Source: Tubiluchus corallicola (taxonomy: Eukaryota; Priapulida; Priapulimorpha; Priapulimorphida; Tubiluchidae). Taken from it: a stretch of 64,000 nt of DNA. Position 1 is the first letter of the stretch; each line of letters starts with the position of its first letter. The notes beneath the pieces are model-generated. The model was not told where the DNA came from, made no database searches, and saw only the letters and a list, made by a program, of their open reading frames with translations. Shown here piece by piece: positions 43,601-54,712 of this stretch. The position numbers and the translations under genes were made by a program. The stretch covers positions 19,291-83,290 of the forward strand of contig JAQGDQ010000889.1 in NCBI GenBank assembly GCA_030141605.1, read 5' to 3'.

Positions 43601-45490
43601 TATAAATTTCATTTTTTCTTTTTGTTTTGCTTAACTTTGCTTGCAGTTCTGTTTGTCTGTTTGTATATCAGACAGACATAGTGTATTTATTTATAATTAT
43701 GTAATAAATTCTAAAATCTTTAATTGAGAGAACTAGTAAACAAAAATGAGATTTTACTACTAGTAACTTACTAGCTACTACTCAGCTATTCTAATCCAAA
43801 CTTTAATTTATGCAATGTGAAACGACGCAATCACTATGACGTTGGACAAAGAGACGTAAGATAATTATGACTCTTACACCTGTTCGGGGGCGGAACTAGG
43901 GGGAGCGAGGGGGGACGCCCCCTGTCAAAATTTGCGCCCCCCTGCAAAATCGGACAAAAAAATTTTTTGCAGTGAAAATTGCAGTTCGCATGTTCGCACG
44001 CAATAAACTTGTTGTCGTAACAAAGCTGGTGTGACTTTTTGAATGGCGTATCGTTCCACATTTCATTTTGACATTATTTCCGGCGTATTATTTTCTTAAA
44101 ACTTGTGTGTGATAAATTTCTGTAAATAACAATTTAGTTAGAGGCACATTAATAACGCTAGGTTAACTGAGAGTTAATTTTCTCATTATTGCTCTGTCCG
44201 CTACGCCGTCCTACACACACGCTAATTATAGGCCTGCATGCAGTATAAAAGGGGTTAAAATTGGCTTAACCATTATTTAACCACTTTGGATACCTCGCCC
44301 TCCCAGAAAATTTTAGCGTCCCCCCCCCCCCCCGCTTGCCACATCTAGTTCCGCTCCTGCACCTGTTGTGTGTATGAAAGTATGACGTAATCATAAATGT
44401 CTTTTTCGTGCGACCATTTGCATTTATATGAATAGATGCATTTGATAAAAGTACTGCAATTCTTTCATCAACTCACGTGGAATGACAATGGAGGTAGGGA
44501 TCTTTCCCGTATCGCAGACCTCGTCACAAGATCTGACATCAATCAGCACAATGGAATTGTTCTTTTTTATTAGTGATTGCAGTTCACTCTTGCATACCAG
44601 ATCTGAAATAAGAACAGTTTAGTCTACGACTAAACAAAAATAAACCACAAGCGTTTGTACAAATGAATTTTGTGAAATTTTGCAAAAAAACTAGGTCTAA
44701 TGTCTTTTTGTCAGGCACACTGAAAAGAAACACTTGAAATGGGAGTGTGTAAACATTAGTTCAGAAGAAAAATGCTCTAAAATATTGAAAACTTTAATCA
44801 ATCCAACAGTTTTTGTATCACGACCTTTGATCGACCTTGACCTTGATCAAGATGGGAGAATCAGAAGTGAATTTTCACTTAGACACAATGTAACGTTAAT
44901 TTGCTCACTGCAAGTACATTATTGAATAATTTACATTGTGACACTTCAGTGATTTTTTGAATTTCAATATGACTTTTGTTAAAGTCAAGCAGGGCCGGCC
45001 TTAGGTAATTGGAGACCCTAGGCGAAGTGAATTTGGTGGCCCCAAATGAAATAGAAAAATAAAAAATAAATACGCAAAAAATAAAATTACGCAATTTATT
45101 AAAAACTACCCGTATTTATATCTAAATCAACAAATAACTGAAATTTATACAAACATATTCGTGCAGATGTCATAAACCTTCAACAAAAATCAACTTTTCG
45201 TGCTTTGATGGCAGCAAAGTCTGCAAGTCTGCAATAAATTGTGAATAATCCAGAGGCTGGACGATATCTCGTTCGATAGATATCATTGCCAGACTGTTTA
45301 GGCGTTCGAGTGAGAGAGAAAGAACGAGAGAGGGAGAGAGAGATAGACAGAGTGAGTGAGTGAGTGAGTGAGAGAGAGAAAGAAAGAAAGAACGAGAGAG
45401 GGAGAGAGAGATACACAGAGTGAGTGAGTGAGTGAGTGAGAGAGAGGGAGAGAGAGATAGACAGAGTGAAAAAGAGAGGAAACAGAGAGC

Positions 45491-45526
<36 letters not shown>

Positions 45527-46599
45527 GCGAGAGAGGGGGGAGAGAGGAGGCAGTATGTTCGCATAAAGCAAAAAAATGTTACCTCGGCGTGAGGCCCCCC
45601 TGGAGGGTGAGGCCCTAGGCGGTTGCCTAGTTTGCCTATGCTTAAGGCCGGCCCTGAGTCAAGCCTTCTGGGCAGCTAGGTTTGTTTCAGTTCGCGGTAA
45701 ATGTTAGAAGGATTTAATAATACAAGCGAGATAAGCGCCTCGTGTATTTAGTAAAATTACTTTAAAGTCGCGATCATTTCGCTCTTAAGTGCTGCCATTT
45801 TGAACGCTCATTTTTAATTTTGATTTTTATAGATTTATTTCGCAATAAACGTATACATATACATTAGATGTGCATGGATAATCAGTTTTTGTTAATACAA
45901 AAATATGATACAATATATGTATTCTGCGCTAGAGACCTAAGAAGCTAGCTTATGGTAGGCCACTAGAATTAGTTACGAAAAAAATTACAATATATACAGA
46001 TACAATATTACAATATATACAAATATAAATACGGGTGGGAAGTAATAAAAATATTATTATACTAGAGGGGAACTTTTTGAGAATGCAAAACAACAAATCA
46101 TGATTGAGTGATCAGTTATATGTTTCAAGTAAGTTTAATTCATAATTTTTTTTTAAATATGGACAGCGAGTTGGCATTTTTAATTCTTTCACCAATGACG
46201 TAGTCAACAAAGTGAAAAGCAGCTGATAATTTTTTAAAGTATTTAAGACATTTAGTATGCATGCTATGCTGATCTGTACAAAGTCGTCTCTAAAGTACTG
46301 TACCTTGAGCAGTTTTTTTATGCTACGTAGATTTTCTAGTTTGCCATTTTATCACCATTTTTAGTCTATTGTTATTGACTTAAATCAAAATAACTATTAA
46401 CAGATCAAATAACTGTCAGTTTTAAAATTTTATTAATTTTAAAGGCAGAAAATATTCTCGTATCCCACGGGATACAACGGGTATGAAAGGGTTAAGTAAA
46501 AAAATACATACGCACCAGGTCTGGCATTACACCTGCAATTACAAGCCATCCTCTCAGAGAGCTCTGCTGCTTTCCTGCTGTCATCACTTCATCAGTCAT
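40624..46599 (-). CDS. Single-domain rhodanese (TSTD1/Hsp67Bb-like), gene 3 of cluster
   Basis: Exons 46533-46599 (tentative start), 44477-44602, 42331-42490 and 40624-40696 join in phases 1, 1, 2 to 141 aa. Landmarks in order: VLIDVRS (residues 41-47), GKIPTSIVIP (55-64), ALNMDKVSF (71-79), the active loop C98-R-S-G-N-R-S, AMDLGY, then GGGWLEWS near the end. This is a complete single rhodanese domain as in thiosulfate sulfurtransferase-like TSTD1. Catalytic Cys98 carries the persulfide in known members. The likely role is sulfur transfer, probably cytosolic since no targeting signal is evident. The same exon phases recur in genes 1 and 2. Exon 1 is the weakest part: it fits only by phase and an ATG. 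Confidence 0.78.
41124..41242 (+). rRNA. 5S rRNA-like sequence, probably head of a 5S-derived SINE
   Basis: Close to full-length metazoan 5S rRNA: CTACGGCCAAACCACGTTGA, then GTCTGATCACCGAAGTTAAG, GCCTGGTTAGTACTTGGACG and ACCAGGTGCTGTAGGCT. Box A, the intermediate element and box C of the pol III promoter are all present. No T run follows the 3' end, so a transcript would read through into 41243-42013. This favours a retroposon over a normal 5S gene; an isolated 5S pseudogene is the alternative. It lies in rhodanese gene 3 intron 3, antisense. Confidence 0.75.
41243..42013 (+). repeat. Body downstream of 5S head, with 285-bp tandem duplication
   Basis: Unrelated to 5S spacer known to me. About 41474-41758 recurs at 41759-42013: shared TCTGGGCAACTCAGGATCTC, CCTTGCCCAGGCGTGCGCCC and AACGAAATTATGGGATACAC. 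GC-rich compared with its surroundings. One frame is almost open through both units (ISIHLAQACALET, LRLTKLWDTLKRS), but I recognise no protein family. Confidence 0.7.
42020..42288 (-). mobile_element. hAT-like repeat family F (copy 1)
   Basis: Reverse orientation of 47767-48059: GGCTGCAGCCTATACTGGCC and TATAGGGTAATCCGGCC at the terminus, then AATTAACACAT and TTCTTTAAGAA words shared. Ends 43 bp from exon 3 of rhodanese gene 3. Confidence 0.55.
42331..42490 (-). CDS. Rhodanese gene 3, exon 3 (active-site loop)
   Basis: 160 nt, acceptor CCATTTCAG|TG, donor ACAAA|GTAGGA. Encodes FKQTYGHDKPEL and CRSGNRSAQALRLAMDLGYT. Confidence 0.9.
42985..43444. mobile_element. piggyBac-like MITE (copy 4, full length)
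   Basis: 460 bp between TTAA sites (42981-42984, 43445-43448), ends CCCTTTCATACCCC and GGGACTGAAAGGG. In rhodanese gene 3 intron 2. Confidence 0.92.
43885..44359. mobile_element. hAT-type MITE, family G (copy 1)
   Basis: 475 bp, CGGGGGCGGAACTAG to CTAGTTCCGCTCCTG, with the perfect 8-bp duplication CACCTGTT (43877-43884, 44360-44367). In rhodanese gene 3 intron 2. The related copy at 60689-61366 is in the opposite orientation. Confidence 0.9.
44477..44602 (-). CDS. Rhodanese gene 3, exon 2
   Basis: 126 nt, acceptor CTTATTTCAG|AT, donor CCAC|GTGAGT. Encodes LVCKSELQSLIKKNNSIVLI then DVRSCDEV and GKIPTSIVIP. Confidence 0.9.
44990..45656. mobile_element. hAT-type element with CAGGGCCGGCC ends
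   Basis: CAGGGCCGGCCTTAGG to CTTAAGGCCGGCCCTG, flanked by AGTCAAG(C) on both sides (7-8 bp). The centre is a GA-rich microsatellite (45307-45550). No transposase frame. Lies in rhodanese gene 3 intron 1 if exon 1 is right. Confidence 0.85.
45307..45550. repeat. (GA)n / (GAGT)n microsatellite
   Basis: GA-rich repeat with GAGT and AGAAAG variants; an ~95-bp block (GAACGAGAGAGGGAGAGAGA...) appears twice. Confidence 0.93.
46212..46491. mobile_element. piggyBac-like MITE (copy 5, truncated)
   Basis: Right part of the family ending ..GGGATACAACGGGTATGAAAGGG, then TTAA at 46492-46495. Left part missing. It ends about 40 bp from candidate exon 1 of rhodanese gene 3. Confidence 0.85.
46533..46599 (-). 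CDS. Rhodanese gene 3, candidate exon 1
   Basis: ATG at 46599, 22 codons plus one base, then G|GTGTAA; phase 1 matches exon 2 (G+AT gives Asp). It has the same length (67 nt) as the candidate first exon of gene 1, but the sequence is not alike. Supported by phase and position only. Confidence 0.35.
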
Positions 46600-46744
46600 A
46601 CGACCACCCTGTACAGTGTGAATGAAATTTGTACAATTGCATTTTATCTACCAGGAATTATTGCAATTTTAACATTTTCAATGTGTAAGCCTGCCGTTCA
46701 ATATTATACAACATACCTATAATCGCATATATTAATTCTACTGG

Positions 46745-46764
46745 TATATATATATATTTATACA

Positions 46765-46795
<31 letters not shown>

Positions 46796-47230
46796 GATTC
46801 TAGGCTACAGCTCGGACGGCTCCATTTGCGGTGATCTATATATCAAAAGAAAGGTCTCGATCTGGTGTCGTGCCATTGGGGGTTTATTTTTCGAATCGGG
46901 CCCGCCGGGAGGAACGGGGGGCGAAAAACCTCCAAAAATGGCCATTTTTCGGCATTTTTTTGCAAAAATTATACATCTGAGATGTAGAGAACGGGAATGG
47001 GCCGAGGGGGGTGCTGGGTATGTGTAGATAGCCCGTTCAGCGGTGGGTGTAGTAGGCATATTTAGAATTCCCGAGAGGGTCACGGCGTCCCGCAACGGGC
47101 GTTTTCCCGGACAAAACTCTGGCTTTTTTCGAATTCTATATTAATGTGCTTTTTTGATTGTTCTTCTGAGACATTTGAATAGGGGCGGATTAGAGGGGTG
47201 AAAGGGGGGGGGGGGGTGAAAGGTCATTAA
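46745..47230. other. (TA)n tract followed by GC-rich unassigned segment
   Basis: (TA)n at 46745-46793, then about 330 bp of G/C-rich sequence (e.g. GGGCCCGCCGGGAGGAACGG) that differs sharply from its AT-rich surroundings, then a G run at 47202-47215. No frame recognised. Confidence 0.5.
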
Positions 47231-47375
47231 GCTAATAACGTTATAGACTTTGGCCCTAAATTTTGATAGTTACAAGGTGTCCTAAAATCGATGACAAAAT
47301 AAACAAAAATAATATGATACTATTTTGTAAACAGCACAATAAAATTATTGAAACTGAAAGTGTTAAAACTATGTA

Positions 47376-47709
47376 CAGTCAACCCTCGTTAAACCGAACT
47401 AATTTGGGGGGGGGGGCGGGGGTCCGGTTTAGCCGATTGTCCGATTTATCCGATATGCCTATTTATGGTCTATATTATACAGGAATAATCACCTTAATAA
47501 GGCCTATATACTGTGCACTATATATTATACTGTATATTACTTTAAAATAGTTAACCTGTGAGGATAAAGAAATTATTGTACAGTTGGTAGGCCGTGTTGT
47601 GTTTAGCGCTCGGGCTCGGATGGAAATCAGTCAATTTCTTTTACCACGGATGACGTCCGTCTTATCCGATATCCGGGCTAACGGGGTCCGATTTAACGAG
47701 GGTCAACTG
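47376..47709. mobile_element. pogo/Tigger-like MITE (copy 2)
   Basis: 334 bp, CAGTCAACCCTCGTTAAACC to TTAACGAGGGTCAACTG, with TA on both sides. Very close to copy 1 at 4788-5117 throughout, so the family moved fairly recently. Confidence 0.9.
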
Positions 47710-47766
47710 TATATAGTTTTCTCTTTATGTATTCCCAGTAAGCACTTGAACCATTGAGTCTACACC

Positions 47767-48059
47767 CAGGGCCAGATTATCCTATAGGCCAGTATAGGCT
47801 GCAGTCTGGTGCCATTCAAGCTTGGGGCCTTCAAACATTTCGTAAAAAATCAGCTTTGTCATTGCGGCTGTGTTTAATGATGTGTTAATTTGGTTTGCAA
47901 TAAATGGTAAAACAGTGACACTTCTTAAAGAATAATTTTATTGACCAGCTTTGACAAAATTTCATCTTACAGTTTAGTATTGTTTTTATTCTGAATTACA
48001 CTTATGTAAAGATACCAGCCTATGTGCTTAGGGCCACGTGAGCTTTTAATCCAGCCCCG
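47767..48059 (+). mobile_element. hAT-like repeat family F (copy 2)
   Basis: CAGGGCCAGATTA to TTTAATCCAGCCCCG, imperfect inverted ends; no clear TSD. Confidence 0.6.
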
Positions 48060-48394
48060 CCATTTTGGCTCTTTCTCCATGTCACATGGGTATTAAGCGA
48101 TAGGCTAATCACTCATTTAGGGAGCGTTCATCAGCCACGTATACGATATTAGTAATTACGATTTTTTGAAAATTAGTTTAATAAATTTTCATTCAAACAT
48201 AGCCTATGCTACTAACCCTTTCTAAGCCATTCCGTGCCGGAGCAAGTTTCCTCGACGTGAAAACTTTGTTACCAAGATGCTGTCACCATGGCGACTGTTT
48301 CCAAGGTGAAGTGCTTCATTATTACGTCAAAAGTTCCTAATTAACCAATTGAAGAGTGATAAATTAATTGATTTTTTTGGTTCATGTTTAATCA

Positions 48395-48565
48395 TCATCA
48401 TCATTGTCATCATCATCGTACGCTCGTCACGTCTATTGTAGACATTGGGCAGGCAGAATTCTAAAATAAAAGAAATTTGCCTTCAGACAGGTAAACGCAG
48501 CAGTAATCTAGCAGCAAAACTAGACACTGCTACGCCAGTGGCTTGTCAGCACCACTTCCGTTCAA
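48395..48565 (+). repeat. Dispersed repeat family E (copy 2)
   Basis: (ATC)n at 48395-48418, then GTCACGTCTATTGTAGACAT, GGCAGGCAGAATTCTAAAAT and CACTGCTACGCCAGTGGC; see 28085-28240. Confidence 0.65.
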
Positions 48566-49224
48566 AGTATGCTTGGTGAAGTTGTGCCGCGTGAAAGGAA
48601 TTAAGGAGCACGTTGGAGAGATATCAAAACCTTGTTTAGAAAACACTAGTTAGTAAGAGACCGCAAACTAATTATCTTGTTGGGTAAACAGTGACGCCGA
48701 GGTCAAAGGTCATTGGCAGTTTTCATGGTCTTTTGTAGGAGAGAAATAATATTTTAAAGGAAAAGATCATTTTGACGAAATTTTATCTAATGTGACAGTG
48801 ACTAGGGCGCTACAATTAAAAAATGATGATCTTTACCCGCAGTGGCACCAATTTCCCGTGCAAAAAACTCAAGTACAAACCTCACATGCAAAGGAATACA
48901 GCAAACTGTCAAGAAACAACAAGAAAAAGTGACTAACCTGCGTGAGACTCTAGAGTATCGAAGCCCCATTACTGCTGTTGTATAGACATGTAACGCTGAG
49001 CAAATAAAAGGCTACAACAATGTATAGAGCAATGGTACATTACACGAGAGCGGAGATTTTTTTCAGTGGATGACCCTGATTCAGATAAATGAGGTCAGAA
49101 GTCAGTAAAAAGTCAGCATCCATACCATGCAGAGTTGTATAATGAAGCGGGTAGCTAAAGGATCACCTTAGAAATACTACACACTTTTCGGTTCATTATC
49201 TAAGGCTATTATATATATATATAT

Positions 49225-49513
49225 ATATATATGCCTGCAGGCAGGCAGGCAGGCAGGCAGGTAAAAGGTAGGTACGTAGGTAGGTACGTACGTACGTACG
49301 TACGTAGGTAGGTAGGTAGGTAGGTAGGTAGGTAGGTAGGTAGGTAGGTAGGTAGGTAGGTAGGTAGGCAGGCAGGCAGGCAGGCAGGAAGGTAGGCAGG
49401 CAGGAAGATAGGCTGGTAGGTAGGTAGGTAGGTAGGCAGGCAGGCAGGCAGGCAGGCAGGTAGGTAGGTAGGTAGGTAGGTAGGTAGGTAGGTAGGTAGG
49501 TAGGTAGGTAGGT
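49225..49513. repeat. (GGTA)n/(GGCA)n microsatellite
   Basis: About 290 bp of TAGG and CAGG tetranucleotides with ACGT patches, preceded by (TA)n. Confidence 0.96.
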
Positions 49514-49861
49514 ATTACTAATATGTATATAAAATAGTCACATTTCAAAATGCAGTACCTTTATTACTGTGTCACAAACATTCTTAATATTTTCGAAGCC
49601 AAAAGTTCAAGTCATGATCACAAGGTCAAAGGACATCTAGAGGTTATTAGTCGAAATGTACACTAGAAGCAACACTGTAGCTCAGTGTTGCACCGAGCAG
49701 CACACTTTTCTGACAGTCTATACATCGCACAAAGCTTCGGTACTTCATTGTTTTTAACGCCATTCTACCCAGCATGTGTAAACACAATAACATGTCGATT
49801 TATGCAGCGTCAGAAGAATTAAAACCGCTTAATAATATCATGACAGTGACAGTAAATGAAA

Positions 49862-49867
49862 TTTATT
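49862..49867 (-). other. Polyadenylation signal of rhodanese gene 2
   Basis: AATAAA on the minus strand, 180 nt after the TGA stop at 50047; supports gene 2 ending here and not continuing into gene 3. Confidence 0.55.
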
Positions 49868-50046
49868 TATCACATTTGTTTATCACAGCAAAATGATAAG
49901 CAGAAAAAAATTCATTCAGTGGATATTCAAACACCTGCTGCCACCTGCAGCTCAAAGTTCGCACTCTATAGATTCATGATGAGCTTTAATCCAGTTACTT
50001 TTACTTTTACTTCTAGAGGGCGTTGCAAGCTGAGATCCAGCTGCCA

Positions 50047-50092
50047 TCAACGCACCGCAGCAGACCATTCTATCCATCCTCCCTTGTAAATT
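50047..50092 (-). CDS. Rhodanese gene 2, exon 4
   Basis: Acceptor GGTGTAG|AAT, phase 2; encodes [14 protein letters not shown] and TGA. Similar at DNA level to exon 4 of gene 3, including the shared GGTGCGT at the end. Confidence 0.85.
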
Positions 50093-53000
50093 CTACACCT
50101 GCAAAATTATAAGAAGATCATTTTAGTAAATGTCCTAAGACGATTCACATCAGTCTGGAAATAGAGGAGTTGAAATTTTACTTGGATGCAAAAAACACAA
50201 AGATCAGCAGAGAAGTCTGTATTAAAATCATAGTAGCTACGCAGATAAACATAAATACCTGAAATTAATATATTTTTCTCTGGGTATATATATATATACA
50301 CATATATATATATATTCAGTAATCCATTCATTCATTCACTATTCATTAATTGATTCATTCATTCTTTCATTCATTCATTCATTCATTCATTCATTCATTC
50401 ATTCATTCATTCATTCATTCATTCATTCATTCATTCATTCATTCATTCATTCATTCATTCATTCATTCATTCATTCATTCATTCATTCATTCATTCATTC
50501 ATCCATTCATTCATTCATTCATTCATTCATTCACTATTCATTCGTTCGTTCGTTCGTTCGTTCGTTCGTTCGCTCATTCATTTATTCATTCATTCATTCA
50601 TTCATTCATTCATTCATTCATTCATTCATTCATTCATTCATTCATTATTCATCCATTCAGTAATCCATTCATTCAGTAATGCATTAATTAATTAATTCAT
50701 TCATTCATTCATTCATTCATTTATTCGTGCACTATTCATTCATTCATTCATTCATGTATTCGTTCATTCATTCATGTATTCATTCATTCATTCATTTATT
50801 CACTCACTCACTCACTCACTCACTATTTATTTTTTTCATTCATTCATTCACTCATTCATTCATGTATTCATTCATTCATTCATTCATTCATTCATTCATT
50901 CATTCATTCATTCATTCATTCATTCATTCATGTATTCGTTCATTCATTCATTCATTCACTCACTCACTCACTATTTATCTATTCATTCATTCGTTCGTTC
51001 ATTCATTCATTCTTGCGCTCCAACACGTCTTATCCATACCTTTTGCTAAAAATTTGAAATATTACATCAAATGTGTAAAATACAGCAATAGTTGCACGCT
51101 GTCTAGTCGCTTGTTTCATCATGAATCAGCTCCCCCATCATCATGAATCAGGTCCCCCAAGGCTGACTTATCCTGTCGACTAACTATATTCTGCAGCCCT
51201 TCTAGGTTTGGTCACATTTGGTAAAATATCTGCCTTTTTTTCACTATGGTTGTGTTGTGTGCTAATATGGTTTGATTTGAATAGTAAAATTGTGATATTC
51301 TTTTAAAGAATATTTTTATTGAGAAACAAAAGATGGCTTATTCTAGTTTATTTAAAAACTGCAATAAGTTTACTTTAACCTACGTAGATGCCTCTAAAGT
51401 ACAGCATATCACGAGTAAATTTAAAGACGGGTGCAGGCGAGTGTGGCTCCGTCTATGGCTGCTCATAATTTCATTAGCCTAAGGCCCTAAAAGATCATAC
51501 TTCGACCCTATGTCCCCTTAAGAATATAGATATACAACACCTATGATATCCCATGTCAATGGCTAGCTTATGAGCACGTTTGCTCCTGTCTCCCGAATGG
51601 CACGCAAAGATAATTTCCGTATCCTTTTCCGGTTTTTGTTTCTTGTATTTTTCTTCGAACGACACATTGTCCATTTTGAAGGCATCAGCAAGAAGCTCCA
51701 CTAAACGAGAATTTGTTTTATTAGATACTAGTCAGTCAGTCAGTCAGTCAGTCAGTCAGTCAGTCAGTCAGTCAGTCAGTCAGTCAGTCAGTCAGTCAGT
51801 CAGTCAGTCAGTACAGCAAGTACGGGATGGGCTGATGCGTATTATATATATATTAATTCTTTATTTGTCATAAAAATGGCTCACTCATTATAATAAAATT
51901 GAGTAAGCCTCAGCGTAATGTTAAGATAACAACACTGTTCAAGACAAATGCGTCCAGTGCAGACTAAAAAACTAAAGTGCAAAACTAAGGCCTAATTATG
52001 TACAATAAATGAACATATTTACAAACACCATATTAAAATATTTTTACAAAACAATATTAAAAAAGTACATTAAATTTTACATGACATATTTGACACTATA
52101 TATACATTTGACATGACACAATTAACAGAAACATGCTTTACATTACATAAATTTCACTCATTACATTTACACTATTTATACATTTGACATTACAAAACTA
52201 ACATAACACGTATTACATTACATAATTTTTTTTAAAAAATTTCATTTTTAATCGTTATATGGAGTCAGGGGCGGGGGTAGATGCAAGTGGAGTCTGTGTA
52301 ATTAGTATCAGATGCACAATGTGGAAGTTGAAACCTGTTATATTGATATTCTTTTAATTTCTTTTTAAAGTGGTGGAGAGATTCTACTAGTTTTATTTCA
52401 CTGGGTAGTAAGTTCCATAAATGTATGTCCTGTTTTGATATAGAGTTATTTCCAAATTTATTGTTTACTGTAATGTGTTTACCTCCTGGAAAAAAATATC
52501 CAAACCCGGAATTGAACCTGCGCTCTGGGCACCAGAGCCTCTTTTAACATGTTGGCTGGGTAACATGTCCTGGCGCAGACTAAATTTAACCCTGGTACCC
52601 AGGGATGCGTAAATCTGACCACTGGGTACCGAGATACATTGTTTCATGAAAAATAAATTTCCAGGGAACGATTGCCAGAACCGCAATTGCATCGCATCGC
52701 GATAGAGAATTCGTCAAAAAACTCCTCTGCAAAGACAAGGTATGTTATGAGCTTGTCTTAGAGATCTTGTACACATGTTACGTGGAATGGAGGTGTCGGT
52801 TGGGTAGATGTATGCTTGTATTTCTCATAATTTTTTGGATGTTTTATGGTATTGGACTGCTGTCCGCTTTTAACGGAGGCAGGACGGATGTCACCGCGGC
52901 CCACACCGTGCGGCATGTCCCAATCAAGTCCTTCAACACCAAACCCAAAACAGAACCCGAATAATGGAGTCGAAATGACAATTTATTACTAAATATGACA

Positions 53001-54589
53001 CCCCCAATAAGGAACAACAGCTTACCTAGAAGAACGGAATTTGTGGCAAAGCCTGTGAAATGTGAATAGAGCTGCAATGAAAAACACGACCACTGACAAG
53101 GGTCTGCAGCATACCTTCCCTTTTTATAAGCTCAGGTGTGCACGTGACTAGTGGCTTTTACTAACGCAAGGTCAGAATACGAGTCTGTGCTAGATAAAGC
53201 CACGTTCACAAGCACACTTGAGAAGTCTACTGTATTCCCCTGCCAGCATTACATTTCATCTCTTCACAGCCCATCACACTATTATGTCACAGGTTTAACG
53301 TGCTTCACTTTACTGAAACGTGGCGCTCAGAATCGCCAGAAATAGCCGTTTCTGAAAGAAAAATCCCCCAAGACCCCCTGGTACAAAGTCATTGTCCCTT
53401 AAAAGAGGCTCTGTTCTGCATTGGAGTCTGGCCAAAATTCTGAAGTCCTTGATTCAGTTTAGCGTTTGAATGTCAGCCAAAGGTGGCGACACCTGTCAGC
53501 TGTTAGTGCTATTTTTCCCTGTACCCTTTTCTATAGAATTCTCTAAGAATAGGCCCACCTTAAAATTTGTTTCTGATCTTATATAGTAAATACAGTTTGT
53601 CTTTTTAACCCTTTCATACCCGTTGTATCCCGTGGGATACGAGAATATTTTCTGCCTTTAAAATGAATAAAATTTTAAAACTGACAGTTATCTGATCTGT
53701 TAGTAGTTATTTTGATTTAAGCCAATAACAATAGACTAAAATGGTGATAAAATGTCAAAGTAGAAAATCTACATAGCATAAGAAACTGCGCAAGGTACAG
53801 TACTTTAGAGACGACTTTGTACAGATCAGCATAGCATGCATACTAAATGTCTTAAATACTTTAAAAAATTATCAGCAGTTGCAAAATGAAGCACATTTTA
53901 TGCTTCCATTGAAATCCCAATGTATCCCGTGGGATACAGGCTATATTTAGCACGCGGGCACAGGTAGAAAAAAATAATTATTATGTGTAAACAAGATGGA
54001 CACACTGAACAAAAGTACCAAGCCAAAAATTTTTTCTTATTAAAAAATAATTTGGGACTGAAAGGGTTAAAAATTAATATCATGAAGCTTTTATGAAGAT
54101 TTTACAAGACGAACAAAACGAAGCAAAAATCGAAAATTTGCCATCTTGCCAAAACGAGGATAAGCTCATTTACGTGGAATGTTGATTGCGGTGGGAATCG
54201 TTCCTGATGACGTCACTTCCGCTTCCGATCTGACGTCAACCAGTAGGATAGGCTTCGCATTGTTGACAGCCTCTTGCAATTCTGCGGTCGAAATTTCTAA
54301 AAGAAATCGTAACTGATAATTAATAACGAACTGACACGCCGTCAACTTTGCCCGTTCAACTAAAGTTAAGACTCGGGTCACTGTCACCATCTGTTGATGT
54401 TTGGCAAAAAAAGCTGATATGCCTGTTTTGCAAATTAGCAAACTAAGAATCCCATCATGGGTATGGGTACCTATCTATCTGTCTGTCCGCCTGCCCACCT
54501 GTCTATCTGTCTATCTATCCATCCGTCTGCCTATTTATCTGTTTGTTTTTCTCTCCCTCTGTCTCTCACATGGACGCAAGCACGAACGT

Positions 54590-54657
<68 letters not shown>

Positions 54658-54680
54658 GCACGCACGCACGCATGCACGCA

Positions 54681-54712
<32 letters not shown>

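Noticed and set aside
46805-47095. 96-aa minus-strand frame in the GC-rich island
   Set aside because: Pro/Arg-rich text produced by base composition; no conserved motif.
52480-52560. tRNA gene on the minus strand
   Set aside because: A GGTTCAATTCC B-box and a 7-bp anticodon-like stem exist, but no acceptor stem or proper D-arm could be drawn; at most a tRNA-like relic.
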